Of a stretch of DNA of 60,299 nt, positions 14,662 through 22,920 are shown piece by piece (the first letter of the stretch is position 1; each line of letters starts with the position of its first letter). The stretch is from Desulfuromonadaceae bacterium. GTDB lineage: Bacteria > Desulfobacterota > Desulfuromonadia > Geobacterales > Pseudopelobacteraceae. The stretch lies in assembly GCA_028687585.1 (NCBI GenBank), contig JAQTZV010000033.1:1-60299 (forward strand), in the 5' to 3' direction. The notes under the pieces are model-generated. The model was given only the letters and a program-made list of their open reading frames with translations. It was not told the origin of the DNA and ran no database searches. The translations under genes and the position numbers were made by a program.

Positions 14662-15888
14662 TCACAAACCGGACTTCAAAGTGTTTCCCAGAATCTTTGA
14701 AACAAAACGTTCGCCATAAACCTCCCCGGCAACCAGCGTGCGGATGCGCTCCAGGGTTTCAGGCATTCGCCGGGCAGTTTCAGCAGCTTTCATGGTATTT
14801 GAATACGCCGACGTTACATCCTCACCCGTCACTTCATAACCATATCCTTTAACCAGCCATTTGAGAGCAGTCATTCCGGCCTCAATGGCAAAAAGAGGCT
14901 CAGTCTCTGCCATATCCCGTGCAGCTCTGGTGAGGGTTTTGGGATCGCAGGGGGACCTGTTTGCCAGTTCGAGCGCTTCCGGGTAGAGTCCCGCTGATTT
15001 TGCCGCAGCAAACCATTTTCCTTCCTCTCCCGGAGAATTTCCCACCAGATCGTTTAGAATTTCCCTTGGATTCTTATGTGGATATTTCTGGGCAATCGCC
15101 CGAAAAGTCGCCAGATGAGTGCTCTTCCGGTTGGCTTCGATGGCGTAGCGCCGATATGCTTCTTCAACCGATCTATCTGAAAGCAGGATTTCCTCACATG
15201 CCCTGGCTATTTCATAGGGACTCTCGTTTTTCCCACGGGAATCTTCCGCATACTGAAGCGCCTCGTCATTTTTCCCCATGGCGGACAGCGCCTTCACTCC
15301 CCATTTCCGATAGTGCCATGCCTTGTACGACATCAATGCAAGCAGCTCCAGAATCTCCCCAGTTCTCCCGGCTTTGAGCAATGCGCTGAGGCAGGCCGAG
15401 GTGCCCTTGAAATAGCCGAAGACCCCCGGCCCACCGCTCCAGGCCATGCGCACCGTGCCGATCAGTTGATCCGCCCAGATTGAAGCGGTCCGGGACGTGC
15501 CGCAGAGTTCTCCCCACTGGTCGGTCAGTTGTTCGATATAGGGGATATCATCTACCTGGACCGCCTCCCAAAGTCGTTCCAGCCATTGGTGACGCAGCTT
15601 ATCATCAGCCGGCGCTTTAGCAATAACCGGCGTCAGTTTTTCTATGGCATTATTGACCGCCGTGCCGATTGCTCCCGAAGAGCTGTCCACATGTTCAAGG
15701 GCAGGGGAAAGTTTCTCCAGGAACAATACCGCGCCCATGGCCCCCAGAATCTGATCCTTGCGCGCAACCTTACCGATTTCCGCCACAGCTTCCTTGATGC
15801 GTAAAATAGCCGGATCTGAGCGCCATCCGAAGCACCCTTTCCGGAAACGGGCGGAAAATCCCCATTTGTAGCTGTTTTCTGTGCTCAT
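14662..15888 (-). CDS. alpha-helical repeat protein (408 aa)
   Basis: A 408-residue all-helical protein with TPR-like repetition in its second half (ALQYAEDSRGKNESPYEIARACEEI, EALELANRSPCDPKTLTRAARDMAE), suggesting a protein-binding solenoid. No catalytic motif, signal peptide or transmembrane segment. ATG at 15888; a GTG 12 nt upstream is also possible. The start lies next to a region of gene debris (15.9-16.3 kb). The gene is just upstream of HU/IHF copy 2 and may share its transcript. Function unknown. Confidence 0.65.
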   Translation of the reverse strand: MSTENSYKWGFSARFRKGCFGWRSDPAILRIKEAVAEIGKVARKDQILGAMGAVLFLEKLSPALEHVDSSSGAIGTAVNNAIEKLTPVIAKAPADDKLRHQWLERLWEAVQVDDIPYIEQLTDQWGELCGTSRTASIWADQLIGTVRMAWSGGPGVFGYFKGTSACLSALLKAGRTGEILELLALMSYKAWHYRKWGVKALSAMGKNDEALQYAEDSRGKNESPYEIARACEEILLSDRSVEEAYRRYAIEANRKSTHLATFRAIAQKYPHKNPREILNDLVGNSPGEEGKWFAAAKSAGLYPEALELANRSPCDPKTLTRAARDMAETEPLFAIEAGMTALKWLVKGYGYEVTGEDVTSAYSNTMKAAETARRMPETLERIRTLVAGEVYGERFVSKILGNTLKSGL

Positions 15889-16079
15889 TTTCACGTCCAC
15901 AGCAGTCGCTCCGACTACCCCAAAGTTATTCAGTGTTATTCACATTTTTAAGAGACACCTCAAGTTCATTTTTCTCGATTTGAAGTACCTAATTCGCCGT
16001 ATTCTGCCATATGATTTATATCCTCACAAAATAAAAGTTATGCACCGGATTGCATTACTCATCAGGAAAAGCGTTATGG

Positions 16080-16252
16080 AACATTCCCTCCGGGGAGTCG
16101 TGATAATTGGACGGAGTCGAGAAGCGCCGATGGAGATGTTGTACCAACAGAGGTAGTCGTCTTCCAGCTTCGCCTCAAGCAGACGGGCAAAGCGGCGCTC
16201 GCCGGGGGGTGTCGAATTTGCAGATGGTTGTACTGGGAATCAGGGTAGACAT
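16080..16252 (-). pseudogene. N-terminal fragment of a NERD-domain helicase gene
   Basis: From ATG 16252 the sequence reads MSTLIPSTTICKFDTP, then after a frame change at a G6 run (16204-16209) GERRFARLLEAKLEDDYLCW and YNISIGASRLRP, then a second frame change near PRRG. This is the conserved start of NERD nuclease-related/UvrD-type helicases (LIPS..., GERRFA..LE.KL.DDYLCWY). The NERD core and the helicase are gone. The rest of the 15.89-16.37 kb gap shows no gene: 15.9-16.08 is AT-rich and unassigned. Confidence 0.7.
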
Positions 16253-16286
16253 GGGTTCACCTTGGATTTTATGAATAATGGAGACG

Positions 16287-16322
16287 CGGCCCCAATATTC
16301 CGCTCGGCCCCAATATTCCGCT
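16287..16322. repeat. 18-bp tandem duplication
   Basis: CGGCCCCAATATTCCGCT occurs twice head to tail (16287-16304, 16305-16322) in the region just downstream of the 490-aa gene. Confidence 0.85.
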
Positions 16323-16330
16323 CCCTTTCG

Positions 16331-16400
16331 TGTCGGGTTTGTCGGCTTTATGTGGGGTTCATCCCACACGTAGATCATGTCGGGTTTGTCGGGTTTATGT
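16331..16400. repeat. 23-bp direct repeats across the stop codon of the 490-aa gene
   Basis: TGTCGGGTTTGTCGG plus eight more bases occurs at 16331-16353 and 16378-16400 with one mismatch. The second copy encodes the C-terminal NINPTNPT tail and contains the stop. The first lies downstream, so stop-codon loss or repeat slippage would extend the protein with more NPT-like units. Confidence 0.8.
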
Positions 16401-17847
16401 TGGGTTTCTTTCGCAGCCGGTAACGGGTGCTTCTGCCAGTCGTTCCGATCTTATCAACTAGCCCAAACGACAACAGATCACGCAGATCACGCAAAGCGGT
16501 TTGGCTGTGACTACTTGTCAGTTCCTGATATTCGCTGTTTGTGATCTCCCCTTTGATTTTCAGGTATGTTATTGCCTTTACCTGCCGCTCATTCAGATTT
16601 AACCCGGCCAGCACATCCGGTGTCAGACAGTCCCGCCAGATTGTTGTGACGAAAAACCCTTCTCGCTGCTCAAACTGTGGCTCCGGCAGTCCGGCCTCGC
16701 GGCAGAGCTCGATCATGGTCTGGGTACCGGAACCGACCCGCTCGATGTAGCGGGCCAGGTAGAGCGACTCGGCCAGAAGCGGGTTATATGGCACTGACGG
16801 GTGATCATGCCGGAGACTGTCCATGGTAAGTGTGCCAGGCAACGAACCAGGATTCCAGATTTCAAGCCTGTCGGCAAACAGTCGAACCTCGACAGAGGCA
16901 TTACTGTGATAGTCCCGGTGAGCAATTGCATTGACGATAGCTTCGCCCACGGCATCGGGAGGGAGTTCATAGGTCGCAGGCGCAGTAATGCTGACATCCC
17001 TGACGCCGACAGCGCGGTCAATCCGGTCGAGAACAAAATCGCGGGCAAGGTTTGCCTGCTCGAAAAGATCACCACCATAGACCTGCATCGAAACAAATGG
17101 GCGCCGATATTCCGTGCCACGACAATGCATGCACTTGACTTCTGCAGTCCGGTGGAATTTCTGCGGATTGCTGCCGAAGAGCATGATCGCTGCATTGGAA
17201 GGCTTCTGGTCGTGAACGAGGTTGAGGTGGGTCAGCAGCGCCTGGGTGCTGGTGTTTGATTTCAACGGAAATCCGCGTTCGCGGCGGGCGGTATCCAGAA
17301 ACCATTCCACCCGCTTGCGGGATATGTCTTTCAGGGTTGCCTGCTCACAGGGAGATGTGTCGAAGGGAGGCACCCGCAGTGCACCGCTGGTGTCGAGATA
17401 GTCCACGAGACTAGCATAGACCTCGGCAGTCAGAGCGCTGGCATCTTCAATACGGCGGCGGATCAACTCATTGCTCGCCTTACTGACAAGCTGCCGCATC
17501 TTTGGATGACGCTGTTTTTCATCGGAGCCCCAGACATACACCAGACGGGGTTTACCATGACGGCCAGCATGATCATATTCATTCTCTGTCGGAGAAACAC
17601 CATCTGCATCCTCAAAACCGTACTCATAGCCGAAGATGCCCAAATAGATGTCGCACCCCTCAACCTCTTCCAGATAGACCGTGTCTGCACGCTGGTCCCG
17701 TGCCGGAAGTTCCTCGAACAGAAAGACGTCCGAAACAAAGCGGCGCAGAACCGCATCTCCCAGGAGAAACGCCTTAAGATCCCGGCGAACCTGGGCAAAC
17801 TCTTTCTGGACGCTGCTGATGAATATTTTCTTGCGGGTCATGGTCAT
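16375..17847 (-). CDS. DUF4062 / AlbA_2-HATPase_c_4 type protein (490 aa)
   Basis: Residues 1-~150 form a DUF4062 domain (KKIFISSVQKEFAQVRRDLK and GCDIYLGIFGYEYG). They are followed by a HATPase_c_4-like ATP-binding region (PPDAVGEAIVNAIAHRDYHSN, RVGSGTQTMIELCREAGLP) and a C-terminal winged helix with an NPT-repeat tail. Proteins of this build are common next to type I restriction genes and in defence islands; their role is unsettled (regulation or sensing). A truncated near-copy lies at 10433-11336. The start is ATG 17847 or 17841; no strong RBS. It reads toward the NERD debris and is separate from hsdS by 140 bp. Confidence 0.8.
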   Translation of the reverse strand: MTMTRKKIFISSVQKEFAQVRRDLKAFLLGDAVLRRFVSDVFLFEELPARDQRADTVYLEEVEGCDIYLGIFGYEYGFEDADGVSPTENEYDHAGRHGKPRLVYVWGSDEKQRHPKMRQLVSKASNELIRRRIEDASALTAEVYASLVDYLDTSGALRVPPFDTSPCEQATLKDISRKRVEWFLDTARRERGFPLKSNTSTQALLTHLNLVHDQKPSNAAIMLFGSNPQKFHRTAEVKCMHCRGTEYRRPFVSMQVYGGDLFEQANLARDFVLDRIDRAVGVRDVSITAPATYELPPDAVGEAIVNAIAHRDYHSNASVEVRLFADRLEIWNPGSLPGTLTMDSLRHDHPSVPYNPLLAESLYLARYIERVGSGTQTMIELCREAGLPEPQFEQREGFFVTTIWRDCLTPDVLAGLNLNERQVKAITYLKIKGEITNSEYQELTSSHSQTALRDLRDLLSFGLVDKIGTTGRSTRYRLRKKPNINPTNPT

Positions 17848-17987
17848 GTCAGTTCTCGATTTGTCAGGATAAATATTTTACACATCAAGTGCGGAAAAGA
17901 CATTAAGGACGTCAAAATTCACCGAACATGGGAACTATCGCGCCTTGAGTATACTCCGGCATAGTTACACGATTTTTTTCGGCTGTT

Positions 17988-19175
17988 TCACAATTCCCCC
18001 TTAAATGCCTTATCCAGAATAGACGGCAGCATGGCATCCAGTTCGGCGGCAGTTTCGGCTTGGAGGTGTTTTAATTCGAAAATTTTTGCTAGGAGATCGT
18101 CCAGATAAGAGACGATGTGACGTTGTTCGGAGATGGTAGGGAGTGGCAAAGGTAATTCCCTGATTGCCCGTAACGGCACTGTCGGCTGTGCTGTTCCTGT
18201 TGTCGAAGACCATGTTTTTTCAAAAACGGTCTGAGAATTAAGCATATGCCAGACGTATCTGCTTTCGACTATTTTTCGGTTGGGTTTGAGGATGGCTATA
18301 TGTCGCTGAAAGCAAAAAGGTTCGTCTGTGTCAACAACAGTCGCAATTCCAAGGGTGGCCCCAACTGCGCTGTAAAGAATATCACCCCTTGCAGGGACAC
18401 GATGTGGCTTCAGAGAGTTAAAGTATGTTTCTGAAACTTTCTTGCTGTTATTGAAATGTAGCTTACCTGACGAGACATTGCCGACAAAAATAAACTTGAT
18501 TCCGGAATCACTGAACTGAGGGGTGTTGTGGTCGCCGTCAGTAATTGAGGTACAAGTATCACTAAGCGTTGACTGGCCGAAACGGGCAGCTAAACCCTGA
18601 TAAACGGCTTCAACGGCTGAACGAGAAAGAGCCTCAGCTTCCGCCACGGCTTGCTGCCTAAGCCCCCGCGCTTCTCCAATCTTCGCCGTCAGTTCGTCGA
18701 TCCGCGCTACAATGCGCTGCTGCTCGGCCAGCGGCGGGAGGGGAATGATTGCCGCAAAAAGGTTTTTCGGTCGAACAGCGGCATACCCTGTCGTGCCTTT
18801 AGCATCAGCGTCTAGCTGTTCTTGAAGGTAGTTAGCACTGAATAATGCTTGCAGCCACTTGGGGTCAAGCCTGTCATTACGGACATCAAACAGAAAGAAG
18901 TGGCTGGTACACAATGCTCCTTCACCTATAGGAGGGACAAATCCTATTGCACCCTTTTTGCCCCATATTTCAGAAAGAATGACTTGTCCTGCCTTCGCAA
19001 GTTGATGCCGCTTCATTTTTAACAAATTACCGTCAGCAGGTGTATCCAGCACAACACCTTTTCCATAGAGCTTTACCGACAGCTTTGGGTAACTACGCGA
19101 TTCAGGTGCATCAATGTACTCCTGACAGTGCGATATCACCTCCCCCAACGCCACCAGCGGCCAAAACTTGCTCAT
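17988..19175 (-). CDS. hsdS: type I restriction-modification specificity subunit HsdS
   Basis: 395 residues with two target-recognition domains separated by a helical conserved region: LPPLAEQQRIVARIDELTAKI (about 145-170) after TRD1 and LPTISEQRHIVSYLDDLLAKI (about 345-370) after TRD2. It sets the DNA sequence methylated by HsdM and cut by HsdR. It is the last gene of the hsdM-(AlbA_2)-hsdS transcript. The upstream gap of 218 bp carries 11-bp tandem repeats (19243-19297), which is unusual for an otherwise compact operon. Confidence 0.95.
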   Translation of the reverse strand: MSKFWPLVALGEVISHCQEYIDAPESRSYPKLSVKLYGKGVVLDTPADGNLLKMKRHQLAKAGQVILSEIWGKKGAIGFVPPIGEGALCTSHFFLFDVRNDRLDPKWLQALFSANYLQEQLDADAKGTTGYAAVRPKNLFAAIIPLPPLAEQQRIVARIDELTAKIGEARGLRQQAVAEAEALSRSAVEAVYQGLAARFGQSTLSDTCTSITDGDHNTPQFSDSGIKFIFVGNVSSGKLHFNNSKKVSETYFNSLKPHRVPARGDILYSAVGATLGIATVVDTDEPFCFQRHIAILKPNRKIVESRYVWHMLNSQTVFEKTWSSTTGTAQPTVPLRAIRELPLPLPTISEQRHIVSYLDDLLAKIFELKHLQAETAAELDAMLPSILDKAFKGEL

Positions 19176-19242
19176 CTATTTCTCCTGTATCGTTCCATCA
19201 AATTGACTACATGTTGCTTCTTCACCATATTTTGCCCAGCTG

Positions 19243-19297
19243 GCTAGTAATAAGCTAGGGGTAAGCTAGAAGTACGCTAGAGGTAAGCTAAAATCTA
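19243..19297. repeat. 11-bp tandem repeat (about five units)
   Basis: Units GCTAGTAATAA, GCTAGGGGTAA, GCTAGAAGTAC, GCTAGAGGTAA and GCTAAAATCTA follow one another without gaps from 19243. The period places each GCTAG on about the same DNA face. It lies between the AlbA_2-type gene and hsdS. Confidence 0.85.
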
Positions 19298-19356
19298 ATC
19301 GTCTTGATTGAGATACATAGTAGCAATTTCATCTAGTTATCAGATCAGCCGGACAA

Positions 19357-19389
19357 TTTTCCAATCTAGAAAACAGGTTTTCCAATCTA
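19357..19389. repeat. 12-bp direct repeats after the 557-aa gene
   Basis: TTTTCCAATCTA occurs at 19357-19368 and 19378-19389, with a related CTCAATCTAAAA running into the stop codon region of the minus-strand gene. They are downstream repeats of the same kind as those behind the other AlbA_2-type genes. Confidence 0.75.
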
Positions 19390-19393
19390 ATTC

Positions 19394-21067
19394 TCAATCT
19401 AAAACACGTCGCCATCTAGCGCGAAGACCTCTACCACCAACGTTTCTGATTGTTCCGTCCTGAGACGACATTTCCTGAAGCAGGTTCCGCACCTTCGCCT
19501 TTTTCTGCTCAACGCTCAACAAGTCCGAAAACTTGTCGAGAAGCAATTCCTGAAAATCTTCAGGGCCTGCTTCGTTGTGTTGATCGAGAAATTTGAGGAC
19601 CAGATCTTTGTAGTACTGCTTATCAAAGGCCCGATGCTTGGTGTATTCCGCCTTCTGTCCCGTAGTCTTGGCTACCTTGGCGGAAATAAAGAGGTTGGGG
19701 TAACGTCCCTCGATGAGGTTACGTTTGCGCAAGGTCTGTGTGTGCGCACGGTCCACAGTCAGTTTCTTTTGAATCCGGTCAAGAAGCACTACATCGGACA
19801 AGGTCAGGTCCTGTTCTTCCATAAGGACTCGGCTGTAGTTCTCATCGATCAGCTTGCCGAAGATAGTGATCTGCACATGGTCCGGATCCGAGAGATCATA
19901 CTCCGGGAGGGGAAAGTAGCGTTTCCGCTGTCCCAGGAACATCCGCCGGATTCCGAGCCCCATGGTGTCAATCATGTTGAGGCTCACCATTGCCTGGGTC
20001 AGGAACGGATTGCGGTAGCGCTCAGGTGTCCGTTCGTGCAAGACATAATCCTCCACTGTCCCGTCGTAGAAGCTGCCTACATTGCGGAGAATGAGCCGGT
20101 CAACCTTTTCAGTAACTATGATCCGCGCATTGCGGGAATAATCCTGATGGGCGATGCAGTTATTCAGGGCCTCCAGGATAATTTTTGGATCATACTTGGT
20201 CAGTTCGACGGGGATGAGTTGGTTGAACGGCTGAATGCGGAATTTGATGTTCCGGATTCGCTTGAAAAGCTCTTCCACATTGAGGAGAAACGGCGGTCCG
20301 AAATGCTCATATGCCTCTTCGTCCGCCTGCAACTTCCAGGTGATCTGTGCCGGGTAGGGATTGAGGTGGTGGGCTGCCTCCGGGTTTCCCAACAGCAGAA
20401 TTGCTGCCCTGGTCAGCTGCCCGTTGCGGGTCAGTTTTGCTTTGTCAAGGAAAGTAGGTTCATCCCACTTTTCCATCTCATGACCGAATCGGGCATCCCG
20501 GATTCTGGCGGAAAAGTTTTGCCGCGCAATATGAAGAGCCGCCGGGGCGAGGTCGTTGATTGTCGCCTGCGGACAGATTTCCGCCGTCCAATCACGGTGG
20601 CCAACCTGTCCGCGAATCGTCTCCATCTCGTTTATCGCAAGAGGAGCCAGGGATTCACCGTCGCGGCCCCAATAATGGCCTTTCCAACTGGTGGGGATAC
20701 CGGCGGGAGCAGCCGGAATCTGGAACATCAGCACTCTTCCTTCCGATAAACTCAGCTCATAGATTTCCTGAAAGGTAATTCCATTAGTCTGCTGCACCAC
20801 TTCATGCTTCAGGCTATCAAGTCCAGCTCTTTCGGGTCTGTAGCGGGTCCCGACGATTTCTCTGGGGAACTTGTCCTTTAAACCAAAGATCAGCCATGCC
20901 GAATGACGCCCTTTCAGGTTTGCTTCATTGCTCAAGGCGGAAAAGTACCTGCCGAGTTCATCAAACGAAAAGTTGGTCTTGGCTTCCTTGAATTCCAGCC
21001 ACTCTGTTTCCGAGGGCATCTGCCGGTACTCGGTGAACATCAGTACAAGTTGTTCGTGCGAAAACAT
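19394..21067 (-). CDS. AlbA_2-domain ATP-binding protein within the type I R-M operon (RloA-like)
   Basis: 557 residues: N-terminal AlbA_2/Schlafen-like domain (ETEWLEFKEAKTNFSFDELGRYFSALSNEAN region, 19-45), HATPase_c_4-like region with the NCIAHQDYSRN motif (about 305-315) and GLGIRRMF, and a C-terminal pair of predicted winged helices. Genes of this kind are regularly found between hsdM and hsdS (rlo genes) but are not needed for restriction itself; regulation or an extra defence role is assumed. Start ATG 21067. Short repeats lie at both borders of the gene. Confidence 0.85.
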   Translation of the reverse strand: MFSHEQLVLMFTEYRQMPSETEWLEFKEAKTNFSFDELGRYFSALSNEANLKGRHSAWLIFGLKDKFPREIVGTRYRPERAGLDSLKHEVVQQTNGITFQEIYELSLSEGRVLMFQIPAAPAGIPTSWKGHYWGRDGESLAPLAINEMETIRGQVGHRDWTAEICPQATINDLAPAALHIARQNFSARIRDARFGHEMEKWDEPTFLDKAKLTRNGQLTRAAILLLGNPEAAHHLNPYPAQITWKLQADEEAYEHFGPPFLLNVEELFKRIRNIKFRIQPFNQLIPVELTKYDPKIILEALNNCIAHQDYSRNARIIVTEKVDRLILRNVGSFYDGTVEDYVLHERTPERYRNPFLTQAMVSLNMIDTMGLGIRRMFLGQRKRYFPLPEYDLSDPDHVQITIFGKLIDENYSRVLMEEQDLTLSDVVLLDRIQKKLTVDRAHTQTLRKRNLIEGRYPNLFISAKVAKTTGQKAEYTKHRAFDKQYYKDLVLKFLDQHNEAGPEDFQELLLDKFSDLLSVEQKKAKVRNLLQEMSSQDGTIRNVGGRGLRARWRRVLD

Positions 21068-21148
21068 AGTTCTCTTCCACCTTAATGTTCTTTATCAGTT
21101 GGTCAGACCTGTCCGGTCGATTTATAACCGTTTATAACTGATATCAGG

Positions 21149-21178
21149 TATAAATGTGTATAAATGGCTATAAATTTG
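21149..21178. repeat. 10-bp tandem repeats at the hsdM 3' end
   Basis: TATAAATGTG, TATAAATGGC and TATAAATTTG follow one another at 21149-21178, overlapping the hsdM stop (21168-21170). Related TTTATAAC units lie just to the left (21120-21138). Confidence 0.8.
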
Positions 21179-22712
21179 CTCCATCCCCCGCCAAAACCTG
21201 CCGAATCTCACCCATAATCTCCAATATCCTCTGTTCCTTCCGAACAATATCCTCCACCAACTGCTCCGGCGGCAGATGTTCGAAGTCATCTTTGCCGGTG
21301 GGATTCTTGATGTCCAGGTTGTAGCCGTTCTCGATGATCCGCTCTACCGGCACGCGCCAGGCGTGCTCGTTCTCCTCCCTGTTGTTCCACCATGACAGGC
21401 AATCAGCAAATTCCTCGAACTGGACCGGCTGGGTTTTGGTGTAGTTCTTCCGCCCTTCCGGCAACGGCTGTTCATAGTACCAGACCTTTTTGGTCGGCCC
21501 GGAGCGGTCGAAGAAAAGGAGGTTGGTGGGGATACCGGTATACGGGGCAAAAACGCCATTGGGCAGACGCACTATGGTATGCAGGTTGAAATCTTTGATC
21601 AGTCGTTCTTTGATCCGTCCGCAGATGCCGTCGCCGAAGAGCATGCCATTGGGGACGACCACCCCGGCCCGACCAGGCTTTGGCTGGCGCTTGAGCTTGC
21701 GCATTATCATCTGGAGAAAGAGCAGCGTCGTCTCCGAAGTCTGCATCTCGGCCGGAAAGTTGTTGAGAATTCCTTTTTCCTCTTCGCCGCCAAAAGGGGG
21801 ATTGGTCAGAATGACATCCACCCGGTCCCGGTCGCCGATTTCATTGAGCGGAAAACGGAGGCTGTTATCCGGATCGATTCTGGGGAATTCCAGCCCGTGC
21901 AGCAGCAGGTTCATCTGCACCAGCAGATAGGGGAGCGGCTTGGCTTCGCCGCCATAAATGCTGCTACCCTGGAGAATTTTTCGCTCTTCGACGGTACTGC
22001 ACTGCTTCTCCAGGTGGCTGTAAGCCTCCACCAGAAAACCGCCGGTGCCGCAGGCCGGGTCAAGGATGGTTTCACCCAATTGGGGATTAAGGACATCGAC
22101 CATGAAGCGGACAACCGGGCGAGGGGTATAGAATTCTCCCGCATCACCGGCAGCATCGCGCATCTCCTTGAGCATCGATTCATAGAGGTGGCTCAGGGTG
22201 TGAATTTCGTCGGACGAAGTGAAGTGAATGCCGTTGACCTTGTTTATCACGTCCCGCAGCAGGTAGCCGTTGATCATCCGGTTGATGGTGCCTTTGAAGA
22301 CGGTGGCGATGACATCTCGCCGGTCGCCGCCATTGATACCCTGGAGACCGCGCAGATAGGCGAACAGCCCGGCACCCCTGGTTCCATCCGGGCGGACCGC
22401 TTCATCGTTGTTGACGAAGGCTATCAGTTCATCGCCAGTTATGCCGTCTTCCCGTGCTGCCCAATCGCGCCAGCGATACGGTGTCTCAATTGCAGGACGG
22501 AACTTCTCACCGGAAAGGATCGCTTCCTCCTCCCGAATCCGTTCCATGTCATCAAGGAATTTGAGGAACATGATCCAGGTAAGTACGGGGAGCCGGTCGA
22601 TATCGCCGGAGAGCCCCTTGTCCTTGCGCATGATGTCGCGGGATGATTTGACGATTGAGCCAAGTTGTTGGGCGGTAGTCTGGGTTTGGGCGGTTTTATT
22701 GGTGCGGGCCAT
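21168..22712 (-). CDS. hsdM: type I restriction-modification DNA methyltransferase HsdM
   Basis: 514 residues with the N-terminal HsdM helical domain (LTWIMFLKFLDDMERIREEE) and an N6-adenine methyltransferase core: motif I DPACGTGGF (218-226) binds S-adenosylmethionine, and motif IV NPPFGG (304-309) is catalytic. With HsdS it methylates adenine at the recognition site. ATG 22712 follows AAAGGAATCTC. It heads the hsdM-AlbA_2-hsdS transcript. hsdR is not adjacent but 13.3 kb upstream in the direction of transcription, on the far side of the nested defence genes. Confidence 0.97.
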   Translation of the reverse strand: MARTNKTAQTQTTAQQLGSIVKSSRDIMRKDKGLSGDIDRLPVLTWIMFLKFLDDMERIREEEAILSGEKFRPAIETPYRWRDWAAREDGITGDELIAFVNNDEAVRPDGTRGAGLFAYLRGLQGINGGDRRDVIATVFKGTINRMINGYLLRDVINKVNGIHFTSSDEIHTLSHLYESMLKEMRDAAGDAGEFYTPRPVVRFMVDVLNPQLGETILDPACGTGGFLVEAYSHLEKQCSTVEERKILQGSSIYGGEAKPLPYLLVQMNLLLHGLEFPRIDPDNSLRFPLNEIGDRDRVDVILTNPPFGGEEEKGILNNFPAEMQTSETTLLFLQMIMRKLKRQPKPGRAGVVVPNGMLFGDGICGRIKERLIKDFNLHTIVRLPNGVFAPYTGIPTNLLFFDRSGPTKKVWYYEQPLPEGRKNYTKTQPVQFEEFADCLSWWNNREENEHAWRVPVERIIENGYNLDIKNPTGKDDFEHLPPEQLVEDIVRKEQRILEIMGEIRQVLAGDGANL

Positions 22713-22920
22713 GAGATTCCTTTAGGTATTGATGGTTATTCTGATTTCATGTTTGATGAGCTAAATGCTCGATTCCGGGTTGGCTTATCAGTTCAGTCAA
22801 ATGAAACGCACTGGGAAGAAACTTATCTGTACGTGGAAAGGCACACCGGCTCGGCGAGGGCTTTTTCCCGCTGACCGGTGCTACCGTTAGCTGGATTGTT
22901 TGTAAAAGGTGTTCTCATAT
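22713..22920. other. hsdM upstream region with a hairpin
   Basis: No gene seen. It must contain the hsdM promoter if the gene is not read from upstream. GCACACCGG near 22840 and CCGGTGC near 22876 can form a stem that may end the transcript of the lipase-STAND gene; no T-run is obvious. Confidence 0.35.

Noticed and set aside
19243..19297. CRISPR-like array in front of hsdS
   Set aside because: The repeat is only 11 bp with no spacers, and no cas gene is present; it is a simple tandem repeat.
20545..20780. Plus-strand frames opposite the AlbA_2-type and hsdM genes (including a 390-aa one at 19577 and a 355-aa one at 21579)
   Set aside because: They are antisense to genes with clear catalytic or family motifs and have no start signals.
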